Shown here: one piece after another, positions 6,752-12,833 of the stretch
Numbering within the stretch: the first letter of the stretch is position 1
Layout: the number at the start of each line of letters is the position of its first letter
Source of the DNA: CAWUIO01 sp963922455
Lineage (GTDB): Bacteria > Bacteroidota > Bacteroidia > Cytophagales > Microscillaceae
Assembly (NCBI GenBank): GCA_963922455.1
Contig: CAWUIO010000152.1
Location: 1-12,833 of the forward strand
Direction: 5' to 3'
DNA length: 12,833 bases
Position numbers and translations under genes: made by a program
Notes under the pieces: generated by a model
Told to the model about the DNA's origin: nothing
What the model saw: the letters and a program-made list of their open reading frames with translations, nothing else
The model's database searches: none

Positions 6752-8146
6752 TTAGCATAGTTGATATTCGGGCAATGAGCTCAGGGCAATCGCGATGGTC
6801 TGAATCGTACGCTCTCTATCCCGGATATCAATAACTTGCTTCACGTATTCTCTTCCCTTTTTGGCTGGTCGGCTCAATAAAAAAGCACTCAGGGCATCGT
6901 AAAGCTGATTAGGATCTTTCGTTTTCCCACAATATTTGTAGAGAACTGACCAATCATACTCCGCCTGAATGTCTTTTAATTTACGGTTTACTAGGCCTTG
7001 TTTCTGCACATCCCCTTCGGCTTTGGCCTGAATAGCGAGGGCGCTTTTCCGATAAAGAACCTCGGGCATACGCAACCGTACCATGAGCGTAGAGCTGTCA
7101 ATCCAAGCCTTACCTCCCGGCCAACCGGCTACATTCGGAGGCATAAACAGCATTTGCCCTAAAACTTTTTGTAAAAACAAGCGCGTTTGAGGCTTGGGAA
7201 GTTTAATAGAGTAGTTGCGCTGTAGGCCAACCATGTACACCACCGGCGACTTAATCATGCTCCCCACATTTTTATCAGCATAAAACTCCGAAGAAGAAAA
7301 CATGAAATACATCAAATCTTTAATATCGTAACCCGAATCATAAAAACGCTCGGCCAATTGCTTTACATGGGCTTCGTTAACCTCCTCATTCACAAAAAAG
7401 GCATAGATCTTTCTAGTCATAAACTGGGCGGTTTCTTTCTTGGCCAATATCATCCGTATGATATCATCTCCGTTAAAATTGCCCGTTTTTCCCATAAAGG
7501 TCTTGCTCCCGGTATCATGCAACCTTTCGCGGAATACATAATTACTCCCGTCAAAACCCCAGCCCGTAAAGGCCCGGGCCGATTCCTTGACATCCTTTTC
7601 CATATAATTTCCCCGGCCTAAGGTAAATAGCTCCATCAATTCCCGAGCAAAATTTTCATTGGGTGAGCGTTTACGATTTTGCTGATTATTGAGAAATTGA
7701 AGCATTGCCGGCTCCCGGGCAATGCCCAAGACCAGATCGCCAAACTTGCCCAGGGCATTTTTTCTTAAGGTGTTTAGGTAACTTTGGGCGTGAAAAATAT
7801 TCTTGCATTGACAAGCAAAGTGCCCGTGCCAAAAAAACGCCATTTTTTCCCGTAGTTGGGCCTTGCCCGATACCATCTTATCCAACCATGCTTCATTGAG
7901 CAAACGCACTTCTTTACGGGAATTCACAATAAGCTCCCTGCGTTTTTCTTTTTCCAACATACGAAGTTCTTGCACTTTAGGGGCCTGTCCCTCTCGTACG
8001 ATCAAAGGGCTAAATGATTGGGAATCTTTAAAAAAGGATTTTAAAGCCTGTTCTTCGCTAAGCTGGGAATCCTTTTCGATATTGGCCCAAGTGGGCCCAA
8101 AACCCCCTCGCCAATATAAATGCTGGACTTTCTTTTTTTTATCCAT
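6752..8146 (-). CDS. DUF1800 family protein
   Basis: This 464-residue protein carries the full set of DUF1800 landmarks: HLYWRGGFGPT (9-19), MAFFWHGHF (102-110), PNENFARELMELFTLGRGNY (162-181), AFTGWGF (192-198), SGYDIKDLMYFMFSSSEF (271-288), IKSPVVYMVG (298-307), LGQMLFMPPNVAGWPGG (329-345), and a C-terminus ending SSLPEYQLC, where family members usually end. The function is unknown; the family nearly always travels with DUF1501. No signal peptide or membrane segment is seen: the N-terminus is MDKKKK followed directly by the domain, whereas its partner has a Tat-like signal, so they may be exported together or work in different compartments. It is the first gene of the minus-strand set and diverges from the sensor gene across 156 bases. 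Confidence 0.93.
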   Translation of the reverse strand: MDKKKKVQHLYWRGGFGPTWANIEKDSQLSEEQALKSFFKDSQSFSPLIVREGQAPKVQELRMLEKEKRRELIVNSRKEVRLLNEAWLDKMVSGKAQLREKMAFFWHGHFACQCKNIFHAQSYLNTLRKNALGKFGDLVLGIAREPAMLQFLNNQQNRKRSPNENFARELMELFTLGRGNYMEKDVKESARAFTGWGFDGSNYVFRERLHDTGSKTFMGKTGNFNGDDIIRMILAKKETAQFMTRKIYAFFVNEEVNEAHVKQLAERFYDSGYDIKDLMYFMFSSSEFYADKNVGSMIKSPVVYMVGLQRNYSIKLPKPQTRLFLQKVLGQMLFMPPNVAGWPGGKAWIDSSTLMVRLRMPEVLYRKSALAIQAKAEGDVQKQGLVNRKLKDIQAEYDWSVLYKYCGKTKDPNQLYDALSAFLLSRPAKKGREYVKQVIDIRDRERTIQTIAIALSSLPEYQLC

Positions 8147-8261
8147 AGGTAAAATTTTGTATTCCTGTGCTTGATCCGGTGGATTGGTACTTTAATTGTT
8201 ATTTTTGTTTTGGACGTATGTATAGGAAGAAGGTTTAAACGCTTTTCCTAAAAATTAGCGC

Positions 8262-8269
8262 TAGTTTTG
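8262..8269 (+). promoter_or_regulatory. Candidate Bacteroidetes-type -7 box for the sensor gene
   Basis: TAGTTTTG matches TAnnTTTG exactly and ends 33 bases before the sensor ATG at 8303, the same spacing as at the amidase gene. A TTTA at 8234-8237 is the nearest -33-like sequence, but its spacing (24 bases) is longer than usual. A second TAnnTTTG match lies at 8200-8207, so the real start site is uncertain. Confidence 0.38.
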
Positions 8270-8302
8270 TCTTGTAAAGGTTCCGGGTAATCGCTTTCAT
8301 CT

Positions 8303-11300
8303 ATGGCAAGGTTTCAGTTTAGGCTTCGTACAATCAAATCTCAGGTACGGGCTTTCTTTATAGTTAATATTATTATTGTAATCTTCATTTACGTTTACAA
8401 TAATCGTTACTACAGTCAAACCGAGGTTAAAACTCGTATTTTGGAGGTATCCAAAGAAAATGAGGACTTCTTACTTAACTTGGGCTATCTCAGTAAATCT
8501 ATTGTGGTAGGGCAAGAAAAAGAGCTGAAGCCCCTCCTCGAGACTGAGATCAGTAAATATGAAACCAACCTCAAATCCTTGGCTCAAGGGGGAGAAGCTC
8601 TGGTAGGTAATAGCCAAGAAAAAGTCCTAATCCAAGCCGTTGATGGAAGAGGAGAAGACGAATTGCTAGATTTACAAAGGTCATGGGCCCAGCTCAGCCA
8701 GCAGCTCCAGCTCATCCTAAGCAAACCTCTTTTAATTGATTCTAGTTACATCAATATAGGAGTTCAAAGAGAAAGCCCCAACCCCAATATATTGGCCAAC
8801 GTCAATCAAGACACCATCAATATCATCCAAGACAATTTGGACCGAACTTATGATGACTCGGTCAGTCAACAACTGAACCCCTTAGTACTCGACTCATTGG
8901 CCATTATACAAACCCCCAGGCCCGAAATCACCGCCAATATTGATACGAGTAAGCAAGATTTTACCACCGCCCTAGAAGTAGTAAGGGTAGATGATATCAC
9001 CAATCCGGAAGTAGAACAAGCTTTTTTTGCGGCTCAAACCTATTTGGATGATGTAAGTAGTAAAAATCAACAATTGAGCAAAGTGCTCCAAAGCACCATG
9101 AACCAAAGCCAGAACTTTATCAGGCTCTTCCTTCCCATTAGTGCTCTCGTAAACATCATCGTAATTATATTTGGCTTTTTCTGGGTGGGTACTTATTTGG
9201 TAAATCCACTCAAAAAAATCTCGGCTACCGCCCGAGGCGTTGCTTCGGGAGACATCGACACCAAAGTAGACTACATTAGCAAAGATGAAATTGGCGAAGT
9301 ATCCGATAGCTTGAACTTAATTGTAAGCAGTTTTAAACAATACACCGATTTTGCCGAAAACATCGGTAAGGGTAATTTTGAGTCAAACTTTGATGTAAAA
9401 AGTGAAAAAGATACCCTAGGATATACCCTCTTATCCATGCGGGATAGCTTGAAAAATGTAGCCGATGAGGATAAAAAGCGTAACTGGGCCAATGAAGGCT
9501 TTGCTTTGTTTAGTGATATACTCCGCTCTACCGAAAAAGATATCGAAGAATTTTCCTATGACATTATTTCCAATTTGGTAAAATATCTGGATGCCAACCA
9601 GGGAGGCCTCTTCCTCTTAAATAATAACAATGGCACCCAGGTCTTGGAAATGCAAGCCGCATTTGCTTATAATAAAAGGAAGTACGAAGAAAAACGGGTT
9701 AACGTAGGCCAGGGACTTTTAGGACAAGTTGTTTTAGAAAAAGACATTATCCATTTAGACAAGATCCCTCAGGGATATATGCAAATAACCTCAGGGCTGG
9801 GCCGTTCCAACCCTCGTAGTCTCCTCATTGCCCCCCTGAAAGTAAATGAAGAAATATACGGTGCGATAGAGCTGGCCTCTTTTCATCCCTTCGAGCAATT
9901 TGAGGTAGATTTTATTGAGCGACTTAGTGAAAACATTGCCTCCACCATTTCTAGCGTAAAAATTAACGAAAATACCAAGCTTCTCCTAGACGAAACCCGT
10001 CAATACGCCGAGCAGATGCAGGCCCAGGAAGAAGAGATGCGGCAAAACATGGAAGAATTGGCCGCTACCCAGGAAGAAATGGAGCGTAACCAATTTAAGT
10101 TGGAAGAGTACAAACGCAACCTGGAAAAAGAAGTCGATCGCCGCACCCAACAATTACTAGAAAAAGAAATTGCCCTTTCTGATACGCTTTCGCAGCTACG
10201 GGCCATCATTGATAGTGCCAAATCGGGTATCGTAGCCTTAAATCGCGACTATCAGATAGTAGCCTCCAACAATCGTAGCCAAGAGATCATCGCTTCCCTT
10301 CGTGAGATCCAACTTCAAGAAGGCGATAACTGGCTAGTTTTATTTGATGACTCCGAAGATATTCTACGTTCCAAAAAACTCTGGGACCGGGCCTTCACAG
10401 GTGAATCCTTCAGCATTGAGCAAAATTATCCCGACAACGAAGGCAAAAACCGCTGGTTTGATATCTCCCTCAACCCCATTTTTAACGATAGTCGCTTGGT
10501 CATTGGGGCAACTATGTTTCTACGGGATATAACCGATCGTACCCTAAGTCGAAAGAAAACCGAACTCATCGCCCATATCCTGGACAATTCGGTCAATGAG
10601 GTCTATATCTTCGATGCTCAAAACCTTAAATTTACCTATGTCAATGAGCGTGGCCGACGCAATTTGGGTTACAAAATGGAAGAATTCCGTTTATTAAGCC
10701 CTTATGAAGTAGAAAATACATTTGACCGAGAATCCTTCATAGAGCAAATATCACCATTAGTAAAAGGAGACTCCAAAAACTTGATGATTGAGACCGCTTT
10801 TTACCGGAAAGATGGAAGCTCTTATCAAGTAGAGATGAATATCCAGTACTTCCGCGATCAGAGTGAACCTCAATATGCGGCTATCGTACAGGATATCACG
10901 GCCCGAAAAGCCCACGAAATACAAATTGAAGAAGCCCTTAACCGTTTTGATTTGGCTACCAAGGCCACCAATGAGGGTATCTGGGAAATGGAAGTGAACC
11001 CAAATGATCCATTACATCCAGAAACCCGTGCCTGGTGGTCCGAACGATTTACCGAATTGATTGGGCTTAGCCCAGAGGAGTTCCCTCCCCAACTAGATAG
11101 CTGGATTACCCGCCTGCACCCTGAAGATCGCCCCCGTGTATTAGATGCCTTAAAGGCTCACTTGATGGACCGTCAAGCCAAAGTCGCCTTCAAAGAAGAA
11201 TACCGCCTCCTCACCCAAGATCACCAATATCAATGGTTCTCAGCCGCGGGAGAGACACTACGCGATGCCAAAGGAGCTCCCCTGAAGTTTGCTGGTAGTA

Positions 11301-12418
11301 TCTGGAATATCCACCGGAACAAGCAAGCAGAACAAGAGCTGGCCAAGCAAACCGCCATCGTAACCGGTATTTTAAATGCCTCTACCAACTGTATCATCTC
11401 AACCAGTACTCAAGGGCTTATTCTATCCTCCAACCCAGTCGTTGCCCAGATTTTTGGTTATACGGAATCTGATTTGGTGGGTAGTCCTATCCAAACTTTA
11501 TTTAAGGATACCTTTGAAATCAATCTTGAGGAACAGCTAGATAAGGTGACTGAGTGGATGGCCCTTAAAAAGGATAGCACCGTTTTTCCTATCGAGGTGT
11601 CTTTGGCTGAGTCTCACTTTCTACACAATAAAATTTACGTTTTCATCTTGCGTGATGCTTCAATTCGTAAGCTCAAAGAGCAGCAATTGGTTAAAAAGCA
11701 GGAGCAGTTCCGGAAGTTAAGCGAGGCCACGAGCGAAGGCGTAATGCTCCTAGAAAATGGGCAAGTAGATCACGTAAACCACAAATTTTGTCAAATATCG
11801 GGCTTTCAAGCTGAGGAGCTAATTGGGCAATCCCCCTCCCAACGATTTACTCCTGCTACTCAAGAGACCCTCAATGAGTTGCTTATGCAGCAGGAATCTA
11901 CCCAACGTCAAGGGGAGTTAATTCATAAAACGGGCAAAATCATCCCCATCGAGTTGTCGGTCCGCCTGATCCCGGGAAGTGGAATCAACACCCCGGCCAT
12001 TACCATCCGTGAAACTTCTTTTGGCCAAGTAGACTCCAAGCAAAGCAACCACTTCTTGAGCATTATGGATAAACTCCCCTATGGAGTGGGTTACACCGAT
12101 GCGATGGGCACCCTCCAGTACATAAATCCGGCGGCCATTGCCTTGCTAAATTACTCCCATACGGATGAGCTGCTCCACAAATCCATAAGTTTTATCCATC
12201 CTCAAGATATTTTAGATAATTATATCCGGGAATGGCTACCTCAAAGCATGCAAGAAGGGCAAATTGAGTTTGATTCGGTTGTAATCAACCGGGATAAGCA
12301 ACTCATACGAGTAAAACAAACCCTCATTTGTGAGCTAGATGAGAAAGGAAACCTGGAGTGGGTCTCTTTCATGTTTAAGGCCCCAGACCATAACCATGAG
12401 GATTCCCTTTTGGCGTAA
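8303..12418 (+). CDS. Membrane sensor with HAMP, GAF and six PAS domains, no output domain
   Basis: This 1371-residue inner-membrane protein has a first membrane helix at about 17-33, an extracytoplasmic, mostly helical region of about 240 residues with no recognised fold, and a second membrane helix at about 274-298. HAMP follows at 299-351 (NPLKKISATARGVASGDID, then DEIGEVSDSLN), then a HAMP-like linker, a GAF domain at about 400-552 and a Gln/Glu-rich coiled coil at about 555-635. Six PAS domains occupy about 632-745, 754-870, 877-1008 (with HPEDR), 1016-1122, 1133-1238 and 1248-1360. The protein ends 11 residues after the last PAS. There is no H-box, HATPase, GGDEF, EAL or chemotaxis signalling domain, and no missed frame continues after the TAA, since the repeat starts 20 bases on. 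It presumably integrates signals and acts through a partner by protein-protein contact. A histidine-kinase label would be wrong. Confidence 0.9.
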   Translation: MARFQFRLRTIKSQVRAFFIVNIIIVIFIYVYNNRYYSQTEVKTRILEVSKENEDFLLNLGYLSKSIVVGQEKELKPLLETEISKYETNLKSLAQGGEALVGNSQEKVLIQAVDGRGEDELLDLQRSWAQLSQQLQLILSKPLLIDSSYINIGVQRESPNPNILANVNQDTINIIQDNLDRTYDDSVSQQLNPLVLDSLAIIQTPRPEITANIDTSKQDFTTALEVVRVDDITNPEVEQAFFAAQTYLDDVSSKNQQLSKVLQSTMNQSQNFIRLFLPISALVNIIVIIFGFFWVGTYLVNPLKKISATARGVASGDIDTKVDYISKDEIGEVSDSLNLIVSSFKQYTDFAENIGKGNFESNFDVKSEKDTLGYTLLSMRDSLKNVADEDKKRNWANEGFALFSDILRSTEKDIEEFSYDIISNLVKYLDANQGGLFLLNNNNGTQVLEMQAAFAYNKRKYEEKRVNVGQGLLGQVVLEKDIIHLDKIPQGYMQITSGLGRSNPRSLLIAPLKVNEEIYGAIELASFHPFEQFEVDFIERLSENIASTISSVKINENTKLLLDETRQYAEQMQAQEEEMRQNMEELAATQEEMERNQFKLEEYKRNLEKEVDRRTQQLLEKEIALSDTLSQLRAIIDSAKSGIVALNRDYQIVASNNRSQEIIASLREIQLQEGDNWLVLFDDSEDILRSKKLWDRAFTGESFSIEQNYPDNEGKNRWFDISLNPIFNDSRLVIGATMFLRDITDRTLSRKKTELIAHILDNSVNEVYIFDAQNLKFTYVNERGRRNLGYKMEEFRLLSPYEVENTFDRESFIEQISPLVKGDSKNLMIETAFYRKDGSSYQVEMNIQYFRDQSEPQYAAIVQDITARKAHEIQIEEALNRFDLATKATNEGIWEMEVNPNDPLHPETRAWWSERFTELIGLSPEEFPPQLDSWITRLHPEDRPRVLDALKAHLMDRQAKVAFKEEYRLLTQDHQYQWFSAAGETLRDAKGAPLKFAGSIWNIHRNKQAEQELAKQTAIVTGILNASTNCIISTSTQGLILSSNPVVAQIFGYTESDLVGSPIQTLFKDTFEINLEEQLDKVTEWMALKKDSTVFPIEVSLAESHFLHNKIYVFILRDASIRKLKEQQLVKKQEQFRKLSEATSEGVMLLENGQVDHVNHKFCQISGFQAEELIGQSPSQRFTPATQETLNELLMQQESTQRQGELIHKTGKIIPIELSVRLIPGSGINTPAITIRETSFGQVDSKQSNHFLSIMDKLPYGVGYTDAMGTLQYINPAAIALLNYSHTDELLHKSISFIHPQDILDNYIREWLPQSMQEGQIEFDSVVINRDKQLIRVKQTLICELDEKGNLEWVSFMFKAPDHNHEDSLLA

Positions 12419-12437
12419 AATACCTCAACTACAAGAT

Positions 12438-12572
12438 TTGGGGCTTCCCCGCGCTATTAAAAAAGGGGCCAAATTGTACAAACCCTGTGCCCGCGCGGGT
12501 CGGGCTCTCGCTACTCGCTGCCTTTCCCCACGGGCCTACACGAGCTCAAACAGGCCGCTCCATCCCTAAGCC
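12438..12572 (+). repeat. Dispersed GC-rich repeat, copy B
   Basis: This 135-bp relative of copy A has the same orientation on the plus strand and begins 20 bases after the sensor stop codon. The stem equivalent to that of copy A is CCCGCGC (12448-12454) with GCGCGGG (12493-12499); two adjacent pairs are swapped relative to copy A yet still pair. A second small stem, GGCCT (12533-12537) with AGGCC (12552-12556), encloses GAGCTC. The final 11 bases, ATCCCTAAGCC, also form the left arm of the inverted repeat at 12562-12767. Confidence 0.8.
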
Positions 12573-12767
12573 GGAGAACAGAGACAAGAGAGTAGGGAGG
12601 TGAGATTGAAAACCTTTACCATTCCTATCGGAGGCTTATTCAGGGCAAAGGGCTTTACAAGACCATAAAGACGCGATTGCAAAGGAATTGCAGGCGAGCA
12701 GATGGCAACAAAAGCCCTTTCTCTCCTCTCGCTTCTCTACTCTCTCCCCTCCAATTGGCTTAGGGAT
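12562..12767. repeat. Roughly 200-bp imperfect inverted repeat
   Basis: The outer arms ATCCCTAAGCC (12562-12572) and GGCTTAGGGAT (12757-12767) are perfect reverse complements. After 14 and 11 unpaired bases comes a 19-bp helix (12587-12605 with 12727-12745), then a 10-bp helix AAAGGGCTTT (12647-12656) with AAAGCCCTTT (12711-12720). The left arm is the end of repeat copy B. No transposase, target duplication or coding frame is seen, so it may be a MITE-like element, or two facing repeats around a structured core. Confidence 0.7.
12587..12745 (+). ncRNA. Candidate structured RNA of unknown class
   Basis: The 19-bp helix 12587-12605/12727-12745 has 16 Watson-Crick pairs, and its three other positions are all G-U wobbles if read as plus-strand RNA. 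Inside it are a 41-base asymmetric bulge, the 10-bp helix 12647-12656/12711-12720, and a terminal hairpin TGCAA-AGGAA-TTGCA (12678-12692). This layout suits a folded RNA. I do not recognise RNase P, tmRNA, SRP RNA or a group II intron domain V. A long stem with an internal bubble is loosely like 6S RNA, but I cannot support that name. Transcription and strand are inferred. Confidence 0.35.
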
Positions 12768-12833
12768 AGGCGCCCGATAGGGCCGAGACCGCCGCTGGAT
12801 GCGGGGGAGCCGGCTCGGCAGCCTAGCCCGGCC
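12768..12833. other. Very GC-rich tail, probably start of another repeat
   Basis: By hand count 52 of these 66 bases are G or C, far above the rest of the window. It contains GCCC-GATA-GGGC (12772-12783) and a GCCGAG/CTCGGC stem (12782-12787 with 12814-12819). It follows the right arm of the inverted repeat directly and runs off the window edge, so its nature cannot be settled; it may belong to the same repeat landscape as copies A and B. Confidence 0.4.

Noticed and set aside
7358..8174. Open plus-strand frames inside the DUF1800 gene
   Set aside because: They are antisense to conserved DUF1800 motifs and have no recognisable features.
8200..8207. TATTTTTG as the main promoter of the sensor gene
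   Set aside because: It matches TAnnTTTG but lies in a T-rich run where matches arise easily, and it is 95 bases from the ATG; the match at 8262 is better placed.
8303..12418. Calling the large sensor a histidine kinase
   Set aside because: The multi-PAS/GAF/HAMP layout invites it, but there is no phospho-acceptor H-box and no N, G1 or G2 ATP-binding motif anywhere in the protein.
12339..12569. A small frame running from the end of the sensor gene into repeat B
   Set aside because: It overlaps the last PAS in another frame and then reads a non-coding repeat.
12562..12767. RNase P RNA, tmRNA, SRP RNA or a retron ncRNA
   Set aside because: None of the signature motifs of the first three is present, and no reverse transcriptase is in the window to support a retron.

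Overview
The window looks like a piece of a Bacteroidota chromosome, probably from the Saprospiraceae. Four observations point there: a paired DUF1800/DUF1501 locus, weak or absent Shine-Dalgarno sequences, exact TAnnTTTG boxes ahead of two genes, and a GAF/coiled-coil/PAS sensor whose linkers are of the kind seen in gliding and filamentous Bacteroidetes. The dispersed GC-rich repeats remind me of Saprospira, but that genus guess is memory-based inference. All seven genes that lie wholly inside the window appear intact. No tRNA, rRNA, CRISPR array, transposase or phage gene was seen.

Layout. On the left, a plus-strand N-carbamoylputrescine amidase (187-1056, TTG start) is followed by a small TerB-like protein (1179-1595). 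A bidirectional hairpin terminator separates the latter from a convergent lipoprotein with a LEA14-type domain (1662-2252, minus). Diverging from the lipoprotein is a compact, stand-alone LutB-type iron-sulfur protein (2493-3668, plus), preceded by a perfect 13-bp tandem duplication. A 332-bp gene-free gap (3669-4000) holds three hairpins. Then come three minus-strand genes, read in the order DUF1800 (8146-6752), DUF1501 with a Tat-like signal (6572-5367) and an RhlE-like DEAD-box helicase (5311-4001). A 131-bp dispersed repeat sits between the first two and abuts the DUF1800 stop codon. Diverging from DUF1800 is a 1371-residue membrane sensor (8303-12418, plus) with HAMP, GAF, a long coiled coil and six PAS domains but no kinase, cyclase or chemotaxis output domain.

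The last 415 bases hold no gene. They carry a second copy of the dispersed repeat (12438-12572), a roughly 200-bp imperfect inverted repeat whose main helix is 19 bp long and interrupted only by G-U wobbles, and a very GC-rich tail. The two repeat copies share a stem in which two adjacent base pairs are swapped in a compensatory way, which suggests selection on structure.

Functionally the genes look mostly unrelated: polyamine synthesis, a possible lactate or redox protein, RNA remodelling, an envelope or periplasm DUF1800/DUF1501 pair, and a sensor. The most interesting material is non-coding (the repeat family and the right-end stem-loop) and the output-less sensor. I did not find a clear defence or other new multi-gene system.
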